Source: Saprospiraceae bacterium (GTDB lineage: Bacteria; Bacteroidota; Bacteroidia; Chitinophagales; Saprospiraceae). Taken from it: a stretch of DNA of 48,200 bases. Shown here in pieces: positions 17,792 through 23,946 of this stretch (positions are counted from its first letter, which is position 1; each line of letters begins with the position of its first letter). The notes under the pieces are model-generated. The model was not told where the DNA came from and searched no databases. It was given only the letters and a program-made list of their open reading frames with translations. Position numbers and translations under genes: made by a program. The stretch covers positions 1 to 48,200 of the forward strand of contig JAGQWX010000038.1 of assembly GCA_020436935.1 (NCBI GenBank), written 5' to 3'.

Positions 17792-18655
17792 ATGATCTGG
17801 ATAGCAATTATAGCCTTGGGTGTGCTCACCGTATTTCTGACCACAATGCTGGCAGTCGGACAAAAAAAATTGTATGTTTTTGAAGACCCGCGCATAGATC
17901 AGGTAGAGGAAATGTTGCCCCACGCCAATTGCGGAGCGTGCGGTCATCCGGGGTGCAGGCCATTTGCTGAGGCTTTGGTGGCAGGAAAAGTACTCCCCGG
18001 AAAGTGTTCTGTAAGTTCTGAGGAGGGAAGGCTCAAAATTGCTGCTTTCCTCGGAGTTGACGCTGGTGCTGAAGAAAAAAAAGTGGCCAGACTGGCATGT
18101 GCGGGAGGCAACAATGTGGCCATAAAACGAGCTTCCTATACTGGTTTGCAAAGTTGTAAAGCTGCAGCTCTGGTATCCGGAGGAGGTAAAGGTTGTTTTT
18201 GGGGATGTCTGGGATTGGGGGATTGTGAGGTCGTTTGTGACTTTGATGCCATCACCATGAATGAATATGGCCTTCCTGTCGTGGATGTCAACAAGTGCAC
18301 TGCCTGCGGTGATTGCGTAGAAACGTGCCCAAAAGACTTGTTTTCAATTCAAGCCATCAGCCACCAGCTCTGGGTCAATTGCAAAAATCTCGAAAAAGGT
18401 GATGCTATACTTGAAGAATGTGAGGTGGCATGTACGGCTTGTGGCCGCTGCGCCATGGATGCACAGGACGGACTCATCACCATGGCGTTCAATCTGCCGG
18501 TGGTCAATTATGCCAAAAACCACAAAACTATGTTACCAATTCAGCGATGCCCTACGGGGGCTATCGTCTATATTGATGATCAAAATGGTGTGATTAAAGG
18601 AGAATCCAGCAAGAAGATAATTCGGAAGGAAGAAAGGGAATTGGGGAGATCCTGA
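17792..18655 (+). CDS. rnfB: Rnf complex ferredoxin subunit RnfB
   Basis: 287 residues. An N-terminal membrane helix (IAIIALGVLTVFLTTMLAVG) is followed by the RnfB Fe-S domain CGACGHPGCRPFAEALVAGK near residue 47 with a distal Cys in PGKC, then a cysteine-rich region (LQSCKAAA, GKGCFWGCLGLGDCEVVC) and a ferredoxin motif, CTACGDCVETCP, near 169, plus further cysteines in ECEVACTACGRCAMDA and QRCPTGAI. It collects electrons from ferredoxin for the Rnf pump. It starts 52 bases after the reductase gene, a looser junction than in the rest of the operon. The stop at 18655 is followed by the palindromic terminator. Confidence 0.94.
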   Translation: MIWIAIIALGVLTVFLTTMLAVGQKKLYVFEDPRIDQVEEMLPHANCGACGHPGCRPFAEALVAGKVLPGKCSVSSEEGRLKIAAFLGVDAGAEEKKVARLACAGGNNVAIKRASYTGLQSCKAAALVSGGGKGCFWGCLGLGDCEVVCDFDAITMNEYGLPVVDVNKCTACGDCVETCPKDLFSIQAISHQLWVNCKNLEKGDAILEECEVACTACGRCAMDAQDGLITMAFNLPVVNYAKNHKTMLPIQRCPTGAIVYIDDQNGVIKGESSKKIIRKEERELGRS

Positions 18656-18680
18656 TCAGATATTCATTTTTTTTCGCGAA

Positions 18681-18724
18681 AAAAAAAGGTAGAGACGCAA
18701 TGCATTGCGTCTCTACCTTTTTTT
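18681..18724. terminator. 44 bp perfect palindrome, bidirectional terminator
   Basis: Two perfect 22-base arms meet at 18702/18703: A7 followed by GGTAGAGACGCAATG, mirrored to give T7 on the right. An RNA from either strand would form a GC-containing stem followed by a U-run. It lies between the convergent ends of rnfB (18655) and the GerW-like gene (18820). A partial extra copy of the right arm (GCGTCTCTACC) follows at 18725, and a separate 8 bp hairpin TTTTGCGT/ACGCAAAA sits at 18787-18806. Confidence 0.75.
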
Positions 18725-18819
18725 GCGTCTCTACCACATATTTTTGGGGTCAGTACCATTTTTTACGAAAATACGACGCCCATTTTTTTTGCGTAGACAC
18801 GCAAAACGTTACCAGGTCG

Positions 18820-19194
18820 CTACACCTCTACCAATTCTTCACGCATTTTTCTGGTTTCCAGGTATTTGGAAATCAGGTCAGGCACTTTCTCAAATGCTGC
18901 GCTTAAGCCGGTATGGTTTTTAGTGCTGATAAAATTGATTTGATCGCCTCTTGAAACGAGGAAACCAATGGGGTCAATTCCAAGTCCTGCACCTACACCG
19001 CCACCATTGCCGTGACCTTGTTTGACAGCTTCGCCTTCGCCGGCGCCACCACCAAATCCGGTACCCATTCGTATCACAGGAATACAATTGAATTCTCCCA
19101 ATTTGAAAGCTTCACCAACAATGGTTTCTGTGCGGGCTTCAGATCTCAAAAAATCAGTAATTTGACCCAGCATTTCTTTAAATTGAACTTCCAT
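18820..19194 (-). CDS. GerW/YtfJ family protein
   Basis: 124 residues, matching the family length. The N-terminal helix (FKEMLGQITDFL), VVGEAF-type strand (TETIVGEAFKLGEFNCIPVI), the Gly-rich centre (MGTGFGGGAGEGE; GNGGGVGAGLGIDPIGFLVS) and a C-terminal helical piece (VPDLISKYLETRK) are the signature of GerW (Bacillus YtfJ), first described in spore formers but present in many non-sporulating bacteria. The minus-strand neighbour upstream, 17 bases away, resembles DUF2953/YtfI, the partner found beside ytfJ in Bacillus, so the pair is conserved across phyla. Its biochemical role is not established. Confidence 0.85.
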   Translation of the reverse strand: MEVQFKEMLGQITDFLRSEARTETIVGEAFKLGEFNCIPVIRMGTGFGGGAGEGEAVKQGHGNGGGVGAGLGIDPIGFLVSRGDQINFISTKNHTGLSAAFEKVPDLISKYLETRKMREELVEV

Positions 19195-19211
19195 CTTATA
19201 TTTTTTAAAGA

Positions 19212-19715
19212 TTATATAATCGCTCTTAGTATCCTGATCATTCTGTTTTCTACCACCAATTCCAATTCATTATCCCCGCCAAAAACAAATTGTACATCTC
19301 TGTTCCGGCCATTGATCAGGAATCGGATAGGATACAACAGACCATTGCAATAATAGTCACCTGTATCTATCCTCAGCTTTAGATTCCTGACCTTGAATGT
19401 TCGGAATAGTCTCCACATCTTCCTGCCGGACAGGGAAAAACGGTTTTTCTTGCTTTTCACCTGAGGCTGGATTTTTTTAGTGCTTCGCTGCGTTATTTGT
19501 TCCAGTAAATCTATTTTGAATGTTTTGCTGAACAGCATGTTGTGCATATGCACAAAAAGATCAGTATCCATTCTTCTGAAATCAACCGATACTACGCGAA
19601 AAAGACTAAGTTGATACATATGCCTTTTGGTATCAATGCTCAACAAAATGGGCGCTAAAATGACCCACAACAACAAGCTCAGCAGAACTAAAATTATGAT
19701 GGTAAAAACTGCCAC
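19212..19715 (-). CDS. DUF2953-like (YtfI-like) membrane-anchored protein
   Basis: 167 residues: an N-terminal membrane helix (IIILVLLSLLLWVILAPILLSI), a beta-rich stretch, a basic linker (QPQVKSKKNRF), and a C-terminal part with LKLRIDTGDYYCNGLLYPI and VQFVFGGDNELELVVENRM. In DUF2953 proteins a short helix, basic linker and similar G-D-----N--L-P- pattern occur; the sequence is divergent, so the assignment leans on the neighbouring GerW/YtfJ gene 17 bases downstream. The two probably form one transcript and act together at the membrane. Confidence 0.55.
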   Translation of the reverse strand: MAVFTIIILVLLSLLLWVILAPILLSIDTKRHMYQLSLFRVVSVDFRRMDTDLFVHMHNMLFSKTFKIDLLEQITQRSTKKIQPQVKSKKNRFSLSGRKMWRLFRTFKVRNLKLRIDTGDYYCNGLLYPIRFLINGRNRDVQFVFGGDNELELVVENRMIRILRAII

Positions 19716-20014
19716 TTTTAACGATTTACAGAAGCTAAAATTTGAACTTCATAGAATCAGAAAAAACCTATAGCTTAAGAAAAATTATAATCTTAAAGCT
19801 TGTTATTTTCTTGATATCTGGTCCAAATGTGTAGAAATTGAAGTCTTGCTGTCAATGACCCAGGACAGTGTTAAGAGTGATCTGAAAAGATAATAGATTT
19901 CGATTTTTTTGGTCAAAATAAGTACAGGTCCAAAGCTTGACGAAGCTCGGTAAAAATTAAAGAAAGACTAGGTTGGTAGAAGAATCTGTCAAATAAATAC
20001 GGGGGAATATTTAT
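19716..20014. other. AT-rich intergenic region without recognised features
   Basis: About 300 bases between the YtfI-like gene start and the Rof-like gene end. No ORF, strong hairpin or repeat was recognised; it presumably carries the promoter of the YtfI-GerW pair on the minus strand. Confidence 0.5.
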
Positions 20015-20236
20015 TTAAAATCTTGGTTCAACATTGACCTGATCCAGTCGATATACCGTTCCATTGCTGAAGCTTAGGTATTCCGCTCCTTCTTTGGTAA
20101 AAATATCGACAATTTGACCCCTATGCCTGGCATGGGAGGTTCTCTCTGTCAAAACGAGCTCGGTCCTTCTCATTTGCCAGAGCACATACTGGTCATATAG
20201 ACCACATGCAACTACTTTGTATTCGCTCACATTCAT
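20015..20236 (-). CDS. Rof-like (Rho-binding antiterminator family) protein
   Basis: 73 residues, the size of Rof proteins. The pattern YKVVACGLYDQYVLW, a helix-strand (TELVLTER), GQIVDIFTKEGAEYLSFSNG and VYRLDQV parallels the Rof family (C--YD at the start, L------- G-I-D-----EYL and RLD-I at the end), an Sm-like fold that inhibits transcription termination factor Rho in E. coli. Identification is from the motif pattern only. It stands alone; a hairpin lies upstream at 20264-20312. Confidence 0.55.
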   Translation of the reverse strand: MNVSEYKVVACGLYDQYVLWQMRRTELVLTERTSHARHRGQIVDIFTKEGAEYLSFSNGTVYRLDQVNVEPRF

Positions 20237-20263
20237 GGATTATAACTTTAAATACATTTATAA

Positions 20264-20312
20264 AAAATGAAAACACCCCACAGAGAATGATCCGAAAGGT
20301 GTTTTTCATTTT
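20264..20312. terminator. Hairpin upstream of the Rof-like gene
   Basis: AAAATGAAAACACC and GGTGTTTTTCATTTT form a 14-15 bp stem with one bulge around a 20-base loop. On the minus strand it is followed by a T-run, so it could end transcription coming from the remnant at 20352-20495 before the Rof-like gene. Confidence 0.4.
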
Positions 20313-20351
20313 AACTTAAATAGAACTGCGAGAATTTTTAAAGCACCAGCT

Positions 20352-20495
20352 TTAAGATTTCTTTTTAAACCAATGGGACATTGATTGACCATTTTTATCA
20401 TCAATAATGAGGTCAAATCTATTACCGCTTGGTTTTCCTTTGGATACTAACCGCAAATAAGCTATTGATAACAGCTTAATTACCTGCTTAATCAC
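20352..20495 (-). pseudogene. Short ORF or gene remnant
   Basis: Minus-strand open frame of 47 codons from a GTG (in-frame stop just upstream) ending KPSGNRFDLIIDDKNGQ then MSHWFKKKS and TAA. Composition looks protein-like, with a plausible basic end, but no family was recognised. Bases 20399-20433 match 4524-4558 at 30 of 35 positions in the same reading frame (PSGNRFDLIIDDKN here, PSRNRFHHIIDVKN there). It may be a remnant of a duplicated gene or a genuine small gene. Confidence 0.3.
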
Positions 20496-20633
20496 TTTTT
20501 ACTGCATTACAAAGAACCAACTTATTCTCTTGATATGAAACTAGGGGAAACCCCGAATTTGTGGTGATTGTTCTTTTTTCAGCAGATGGAACCCACAACA
20601 AAAGCATTCCTCGCAGGAATAGCATAAGGCTAT

Positions 20634-20672
20634 ACTTTTTGGCTTGACCCAAAAAGTACCAAAAAAGTCAAG
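20634..20672. repeat. Overlapping inverted repeats of the ACTTTTTGG type
   Basis: ACTTTTTGG (20634-20642) pairs with CCAAAAAGT (20649-20657), and CTTGAC (20643-20648) pairs with GTCAAG (20667-20672), giving two mutually exclusive hairpins. Similar strings are frequent between Bacteroidota genes, so it is probably a common intergenic repeat. Confidence 0.5.
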
Positions 20673-20780
20673 CGCTGAATATTTTTCTTAACGCTCGCTC
20701 TCACTTCATTTAGCTAAGCTTAAAAAACTCGCCCCTTGTCTAACGTTTCCTGTATTTTTTTCTTGAGGCAACCATTTCTC

Positions 20781-21339
20781 TTGCTTGAGTTTCGTTCAGG
20801 CTCATACAGTTTTAAGCTCTTAACGCTAAATGAAGCGTCGCTCTCTAAAAAATATAAGGCGCGGGATTTGTCGAGAGGGTCAAAAAAAATGCATTTATAA
20901 ACTCATCGAGCCAAACTTAATGACAATGGATAAAAAGAGGGTTCAGATTTCAGTGATAGTGAACGAAGCTATGGAATGGCGGCTTTTGACATCGTAGATC
21001 CATAAACACAAGAACGGAAACATAGAATATAGCAATTACCTCAAATCGAAGATAGGTCAAAAGACATAGCCTGGAATAGCGAAAGTGAGCGATCCCTAAG
21101 TGGAGACATTAGATGCAATCAATGTCTCCACTTAGGGAATCACCTTAATCTGAACCAAGCCTTTTTTGTAACTTTTTTTGGCGATTGAAAAAAAGTTAGC
21201 ACAATGCCAGCTGTACGGCAAAGCCTATTGCCTGAGTGGAAATATGCATTACAAAAATGGCCAATTGAGCATGCTCGCGATATATCAAAAGCCACTTTTA
21301 TGCACCCGCAGCAATCACCTTAATCTGAACCAAGCCTTT
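20781..21339. repeat. Structured dispersed repeat, copy B
   Basis: Second full copy of the element at 6118-6678, in the same orientation, with the same blocks: ATAAGGCGCGGGATTTG at 20854, the GGGTTCAGATTTCAGTGATA block at about 20939, CTTTTGACATCGTA at 20983, GTCAAAAGACATA at 21056, the 17 bp hairpin at 21094-21137, the 27 bp block at 21138 and again at 21313 (175 apart, as in copy A), and the TAACTTTTTTT/AAAAAAAGTTA hairpin between them. The interior segment between 20997 and 21055 shares almost no sequence with copy A but is within two bases of the same length. Confidence 0.8.
21094..21137. ncRNA. Covarying 17 bp hairpin in repeat copy B
   Basis: Arms 21094-21110 and 21121-21137 pair perfectly around the loop AGATGCAATC. 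A21106-T21125 replaces the C-G pair of copy A (6445-6464), a compensatory substitution. Whether it is transcribed is not visible from sequence. Confidence 0.5.
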
Positions 21340-21400
21340 TTTGTAAAAAGTATAAGGCGCGGGATTTGTCTTGGGTGTCAAAAAAGTTGCTTTTATAAAG
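21340..21400. repeat. Third, truncated copy of the dispersed repeat
   Basis: Directly after the second 27 bp block of copy B, a new start of the element appears (ATAAGGCGCGGGATTTGTC, then TCAAAAAAGTTGC and TTATAAA), corresponding to about 6191-6236 of copy A. It shows that units can join end to start, as in a tandem array or a recombination junction. Confidence 0.65.
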
Positions 21401-21465
21401 GTATATTTGACTTAAGAAAAAGGAGTTATGCCGAAATCTTGAATCGCATAAAAGAGAACCTCATA

Positions 21466-22113
21466 TCATAACTTCTTCAAAATATTGTACTCATACACCA
21501 CCCGCACCAGCCCGGCAGTATTTTTAACCCCCAATTTGATCATAATATTCCGCCTGTGTGTCTCCACAGTGCCAAATGAAATAAACAACTTGTCTGAAAT
21601 TTCCTGGGTAGTTTTTTCCTCCAGAATCAATTCAAGAATTTCCTCTTCTCGCCTGGACAATTTGGGGAAAGGTGAATCAGGTCGCGGCTTATAATCGCTT
21701 TGGTTGAGGTTGAGCAACGCATCGGAGATTTCTTCACTGAGATATTTTTTGCCGGTCAGCACATGATGAATCGCTTCTTTTATTTCTTCATGGCCAGCAT
21801 TTTTGTGGAGATATCCTCCAGCACCGTTTTTCAGCATCAATTTGATGAGATTGCTTTCACTGATCATTGACAGGGCAATAATGTGCACGTGCGGATAAGA
21901 CTTTTTAATGATTTTTGTTGCTTCTATTCCATTGAGTTCTGGCATGTTGATGTCCATTAAAATAACATCAGGCACATGCTTTTCAAGACTTTCTATAAGG
22001 TCATTGGCATTGCTAAATGTTTTACTTACCTCCAAATCAGTATCAGTATTCAGCAAAAGGCTAAGGCCTTCCAGCACCATTTTATGATCATCGACAATGT
22101 AGATTTCTGTCAT
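21466..22113 (-). CDS. NarL/FixJ-type response regulator
   Basis: 215 residues. The N-terminal receiver has the acidic pocket IVDDHKM, phosphoacceptor Asp in VILMDINMPELNGIEA near residue 54, and Lys in LHKNAGHEEI. The C-terminal LuxR-type helix-turn-helix is LSRREEEILELILEEKTTQE, then KLFISFGTVETHRRNI. The start overlaps the stop of the upstream kinase gene as ATGA, so it is translated with it. It is the only regulator in a three-gene set with two HisKA_3-type kinases, so both kinases probably feed this one regulator. Targets cannot be told. Confidence 0.93.
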   Translation of the reverse strand: MTEIYIVDDHKMVLEGLSLLLNTDTDLEVSKTFSNANDLIESLEKHVPDVILMDINMPELNGIEATKIIKKSYPHVHIIALSMISESNLIKLMLKNGAGGYLHKNAGHEEIKEAIHHVLTGKKYLSEEISDALLNLNQSDYKPRPDSPFPKLSRREEEILELILEEKTTQEISDKLFISFGTVETHRRNIMIKLGVKNTAGLVRVVYEYNILKKL

Positions 22114-23945
22114 TTGTTTAAAGTTATATTGGTATAAACAGATGGTGGTAATTCAATATTTACCTGAGTGCCTTTTCCGGGTTTTGAATCATAATGCAAA
22201 CTTCCGCCCAGGTATTTCACTCTTGATTCTATACTTTTCAAGCCCATACCTTTGGCATTGAGCACTTCATTGATGTCAAAACCTTTGCCATTGTCTTCTA
22301 CTGTGACATTGAGTCCATTGTCATGACCAACAAATTGAATACTTACTTCAGTTGCACGGGCGTGTTTGATGATGTTTTGCAAGAGTTCCTGAAGCGTGCG
22401 GTAGATCAGTGCTCCATTGTTTTCACTTACATCATGGAGATGTGCATCATAAACGTCTATCTGACAGCTGATGCCCTGTTGTTTAAGACTGTTTCTAAAA
22501 TCAGGTAAAGCACCTTCCAGACCATGCATTTGCAGGCTGTGCGGAATCATATTGTGCGCAATTCTTCTCACTTCTGTACATGCTTCATCGATGAGCTGGT
22601 TGGTTTTAGAATATACATCGAGCTTTTTCAATTGCTCGATCTCACTGGAAATTGCACCAAAATGTGCTTTGACGGAAGTTAGCAAACCGCCAAGACCATC
22701 GTGCAAATCCCTCGCTATCCTCATGCGTTCACTCTCCTGACCTTCTATTACCGCGCTCAATGACAGCAACTGATTTTTTTGTTCCAGTTCAACAATTTGT
22801 TGTTTCTGAATCTCAGCATTTGCACCGAGAATTTTTGATTTGTACTGACTCCTTTTTTGCAGGAAAAAATACAAAAGTGAAAAAAGCAGCAAGGAGCCAA
22901 TTGCAGCAAAAAAATACCATCTTTTCTGCACATTGGCCTGTTGTAGCAATAACATTGATTTTTCATTCTGAGCCTCCAGTTCCAGGTTCTTATATTTAGC
23001 CTCAAACTCAGAAGTCAGTCTGGTAATCCTTTCGTCTCTTTCCGCCTTGAAAACAGAATCCTGCATGATGCGGTAGGTTGAAAGTGCAGCATATGCCGCA
23101 TTTGGATTTCCCAATTGGTACAGGATTTCTGACCTCACCAAATAATTGTTGGCAAGATGATGCAGGCTAACTCCTTCTTTCTCTCTGATTTCCAATGCCT
23201 TATCATTATACTGATTTGCAAGAACAAATTGACCTTCCTTCTGAAAACAAACCGCCAATACACTGTAAACATTTGAAAGTACGTCCGTCTGATGATATGC
23301 CTTGAATTCCTGAAGATATTGGTTTGCAAAAGATTTTGCCTTATCACAATTTCCCGCCTTATTCTCTAATTCAGACATGTTGGCGATCATGATGGATGTG
23401 CTCATGGTATCCCCATTGATGATATGTTGGTCAAGTGCCTTTTTATGGTAGATATACGCATTTTGAAAATCCCCCATCTCTATGTATTGAATGCCGATGT
23501 TGTTGTTCACATTGGCAATCCACGTGGTATTTTTTTCTTTTTCAAAAAGGGCAAGAGCTTTTTTATAATATTCGATAGAAAGATCTGGTTTTCGTTTGTA
23601 TTCCATGCAAGCCCCGATATTATTGAGGCTTAGTGCCAGGAAATAATTGTCACCTGCATTGGTGAAATAATCTCTCGCTTTTAAATAATAGGTCATTGCT
23701 TTTTCATAATCTCCTTGCAGGTGATGGCTCATTCCCAGGAAATTTTTGCCTTTACCTTTGTATAAATCGTCTTTACCCAGGCTGGCAAGACTGTCATATC
23801 TGCTTGCGTCTTGCAGGATATCTGATGCTCCTTTAGACATGGTAGTTCTTATTGCTCTTTCTAAACTATTGAGTTGCATTGTATCCTGAGCAATCAGATT
23901 TGTCAATACAAATGACATCAAACTAAAAATCATCCAGCTCTTCAT
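22110..23945 (-). CDS. TPR sensor histidine kinase (HisKA_3 type), copy 1
   Basis: 611 residues. A signal-like N-terminus (FSLMSFVLTNLIAQ) precedes tetratricopeptide repeats over about 60-300 (LSLNNIGACMEYKRKPDLSI, NNNIGIQYIEMGDFQNAY), a membrane helix near 342-362, a coiled linker, the HisKA_3 dimerisation helix ESERMRIARDLHDGLGG with His near 415, and an ATPase domain with LLQNIIKHARA and VTVEDNGKGFD. Repeats outside and kinase inside the membrane is the common Bacteroidota layout. Its stop overlaps the regulator start and its ATG lies one base after the stop of the second kinase, so the three form one operon. The ligand is unknown. Confidence 0.93.
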   Translation of the reverse strand: MKSWMIFSLMSFVLTNLIAQDTMQLNSLERAIRTTMSKGASDILQDASRYDSLASLGKDDLYKGKGKNFLGMSHHLQGDYEKAMTYYLKARDYFTNAGDNYFLALSLNNIGACMEYKRKPDLSIEYYKKALALFEKEKNTTWIANVNNNIGIQYIEMGDFQNAYIYHKKALDQHIINGDTMSTSIMIANMSELENKAGNCDKAKSFANQYLQEFKAYHQTDVLSNVYSVLAVCFQKEGQFVLANQYNDKALEIREKEGVSLHHLANNYLVRSEILYQLGNPNAAYAALSTYRIMQDSVFKAERDERITRLTSEFEAKYKNLELEAQNEKSMLLLQQANVQKRWYFFAAIGSLLLFSLLYFFLQKRSQYKSKILGANAEIQKQQIVELEQKNQLLSLSAVIEGQESERMRIARDLHDGLGGLLTSVKAHFGAISSEIEQLKKLDVYSKTNQLIDEACTEVRRIAHNMIPHSLQMHGLEGALPDFRNSLKQQGISCQIDVYDAHLHDVSENNGALIYRTLQELLQNIIKHARATEVSIQFVGHDNGLNVTVEDNGKGFDINEVLNAKGMGLKSIESRVKYLGGSLHYDSKPGKGTQVNIELPPSVYTNITLNK

Positions 23946-23946
23946 T

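Noticed and set aside
20634-20672. Riboswitch-like mutually exclusive hairpins
   Set aside because: Similar ACTTTTTGG...CCAAAAAGT strings are common between Bacteroidota genes, and no gene follows closely in a suitable orientation.
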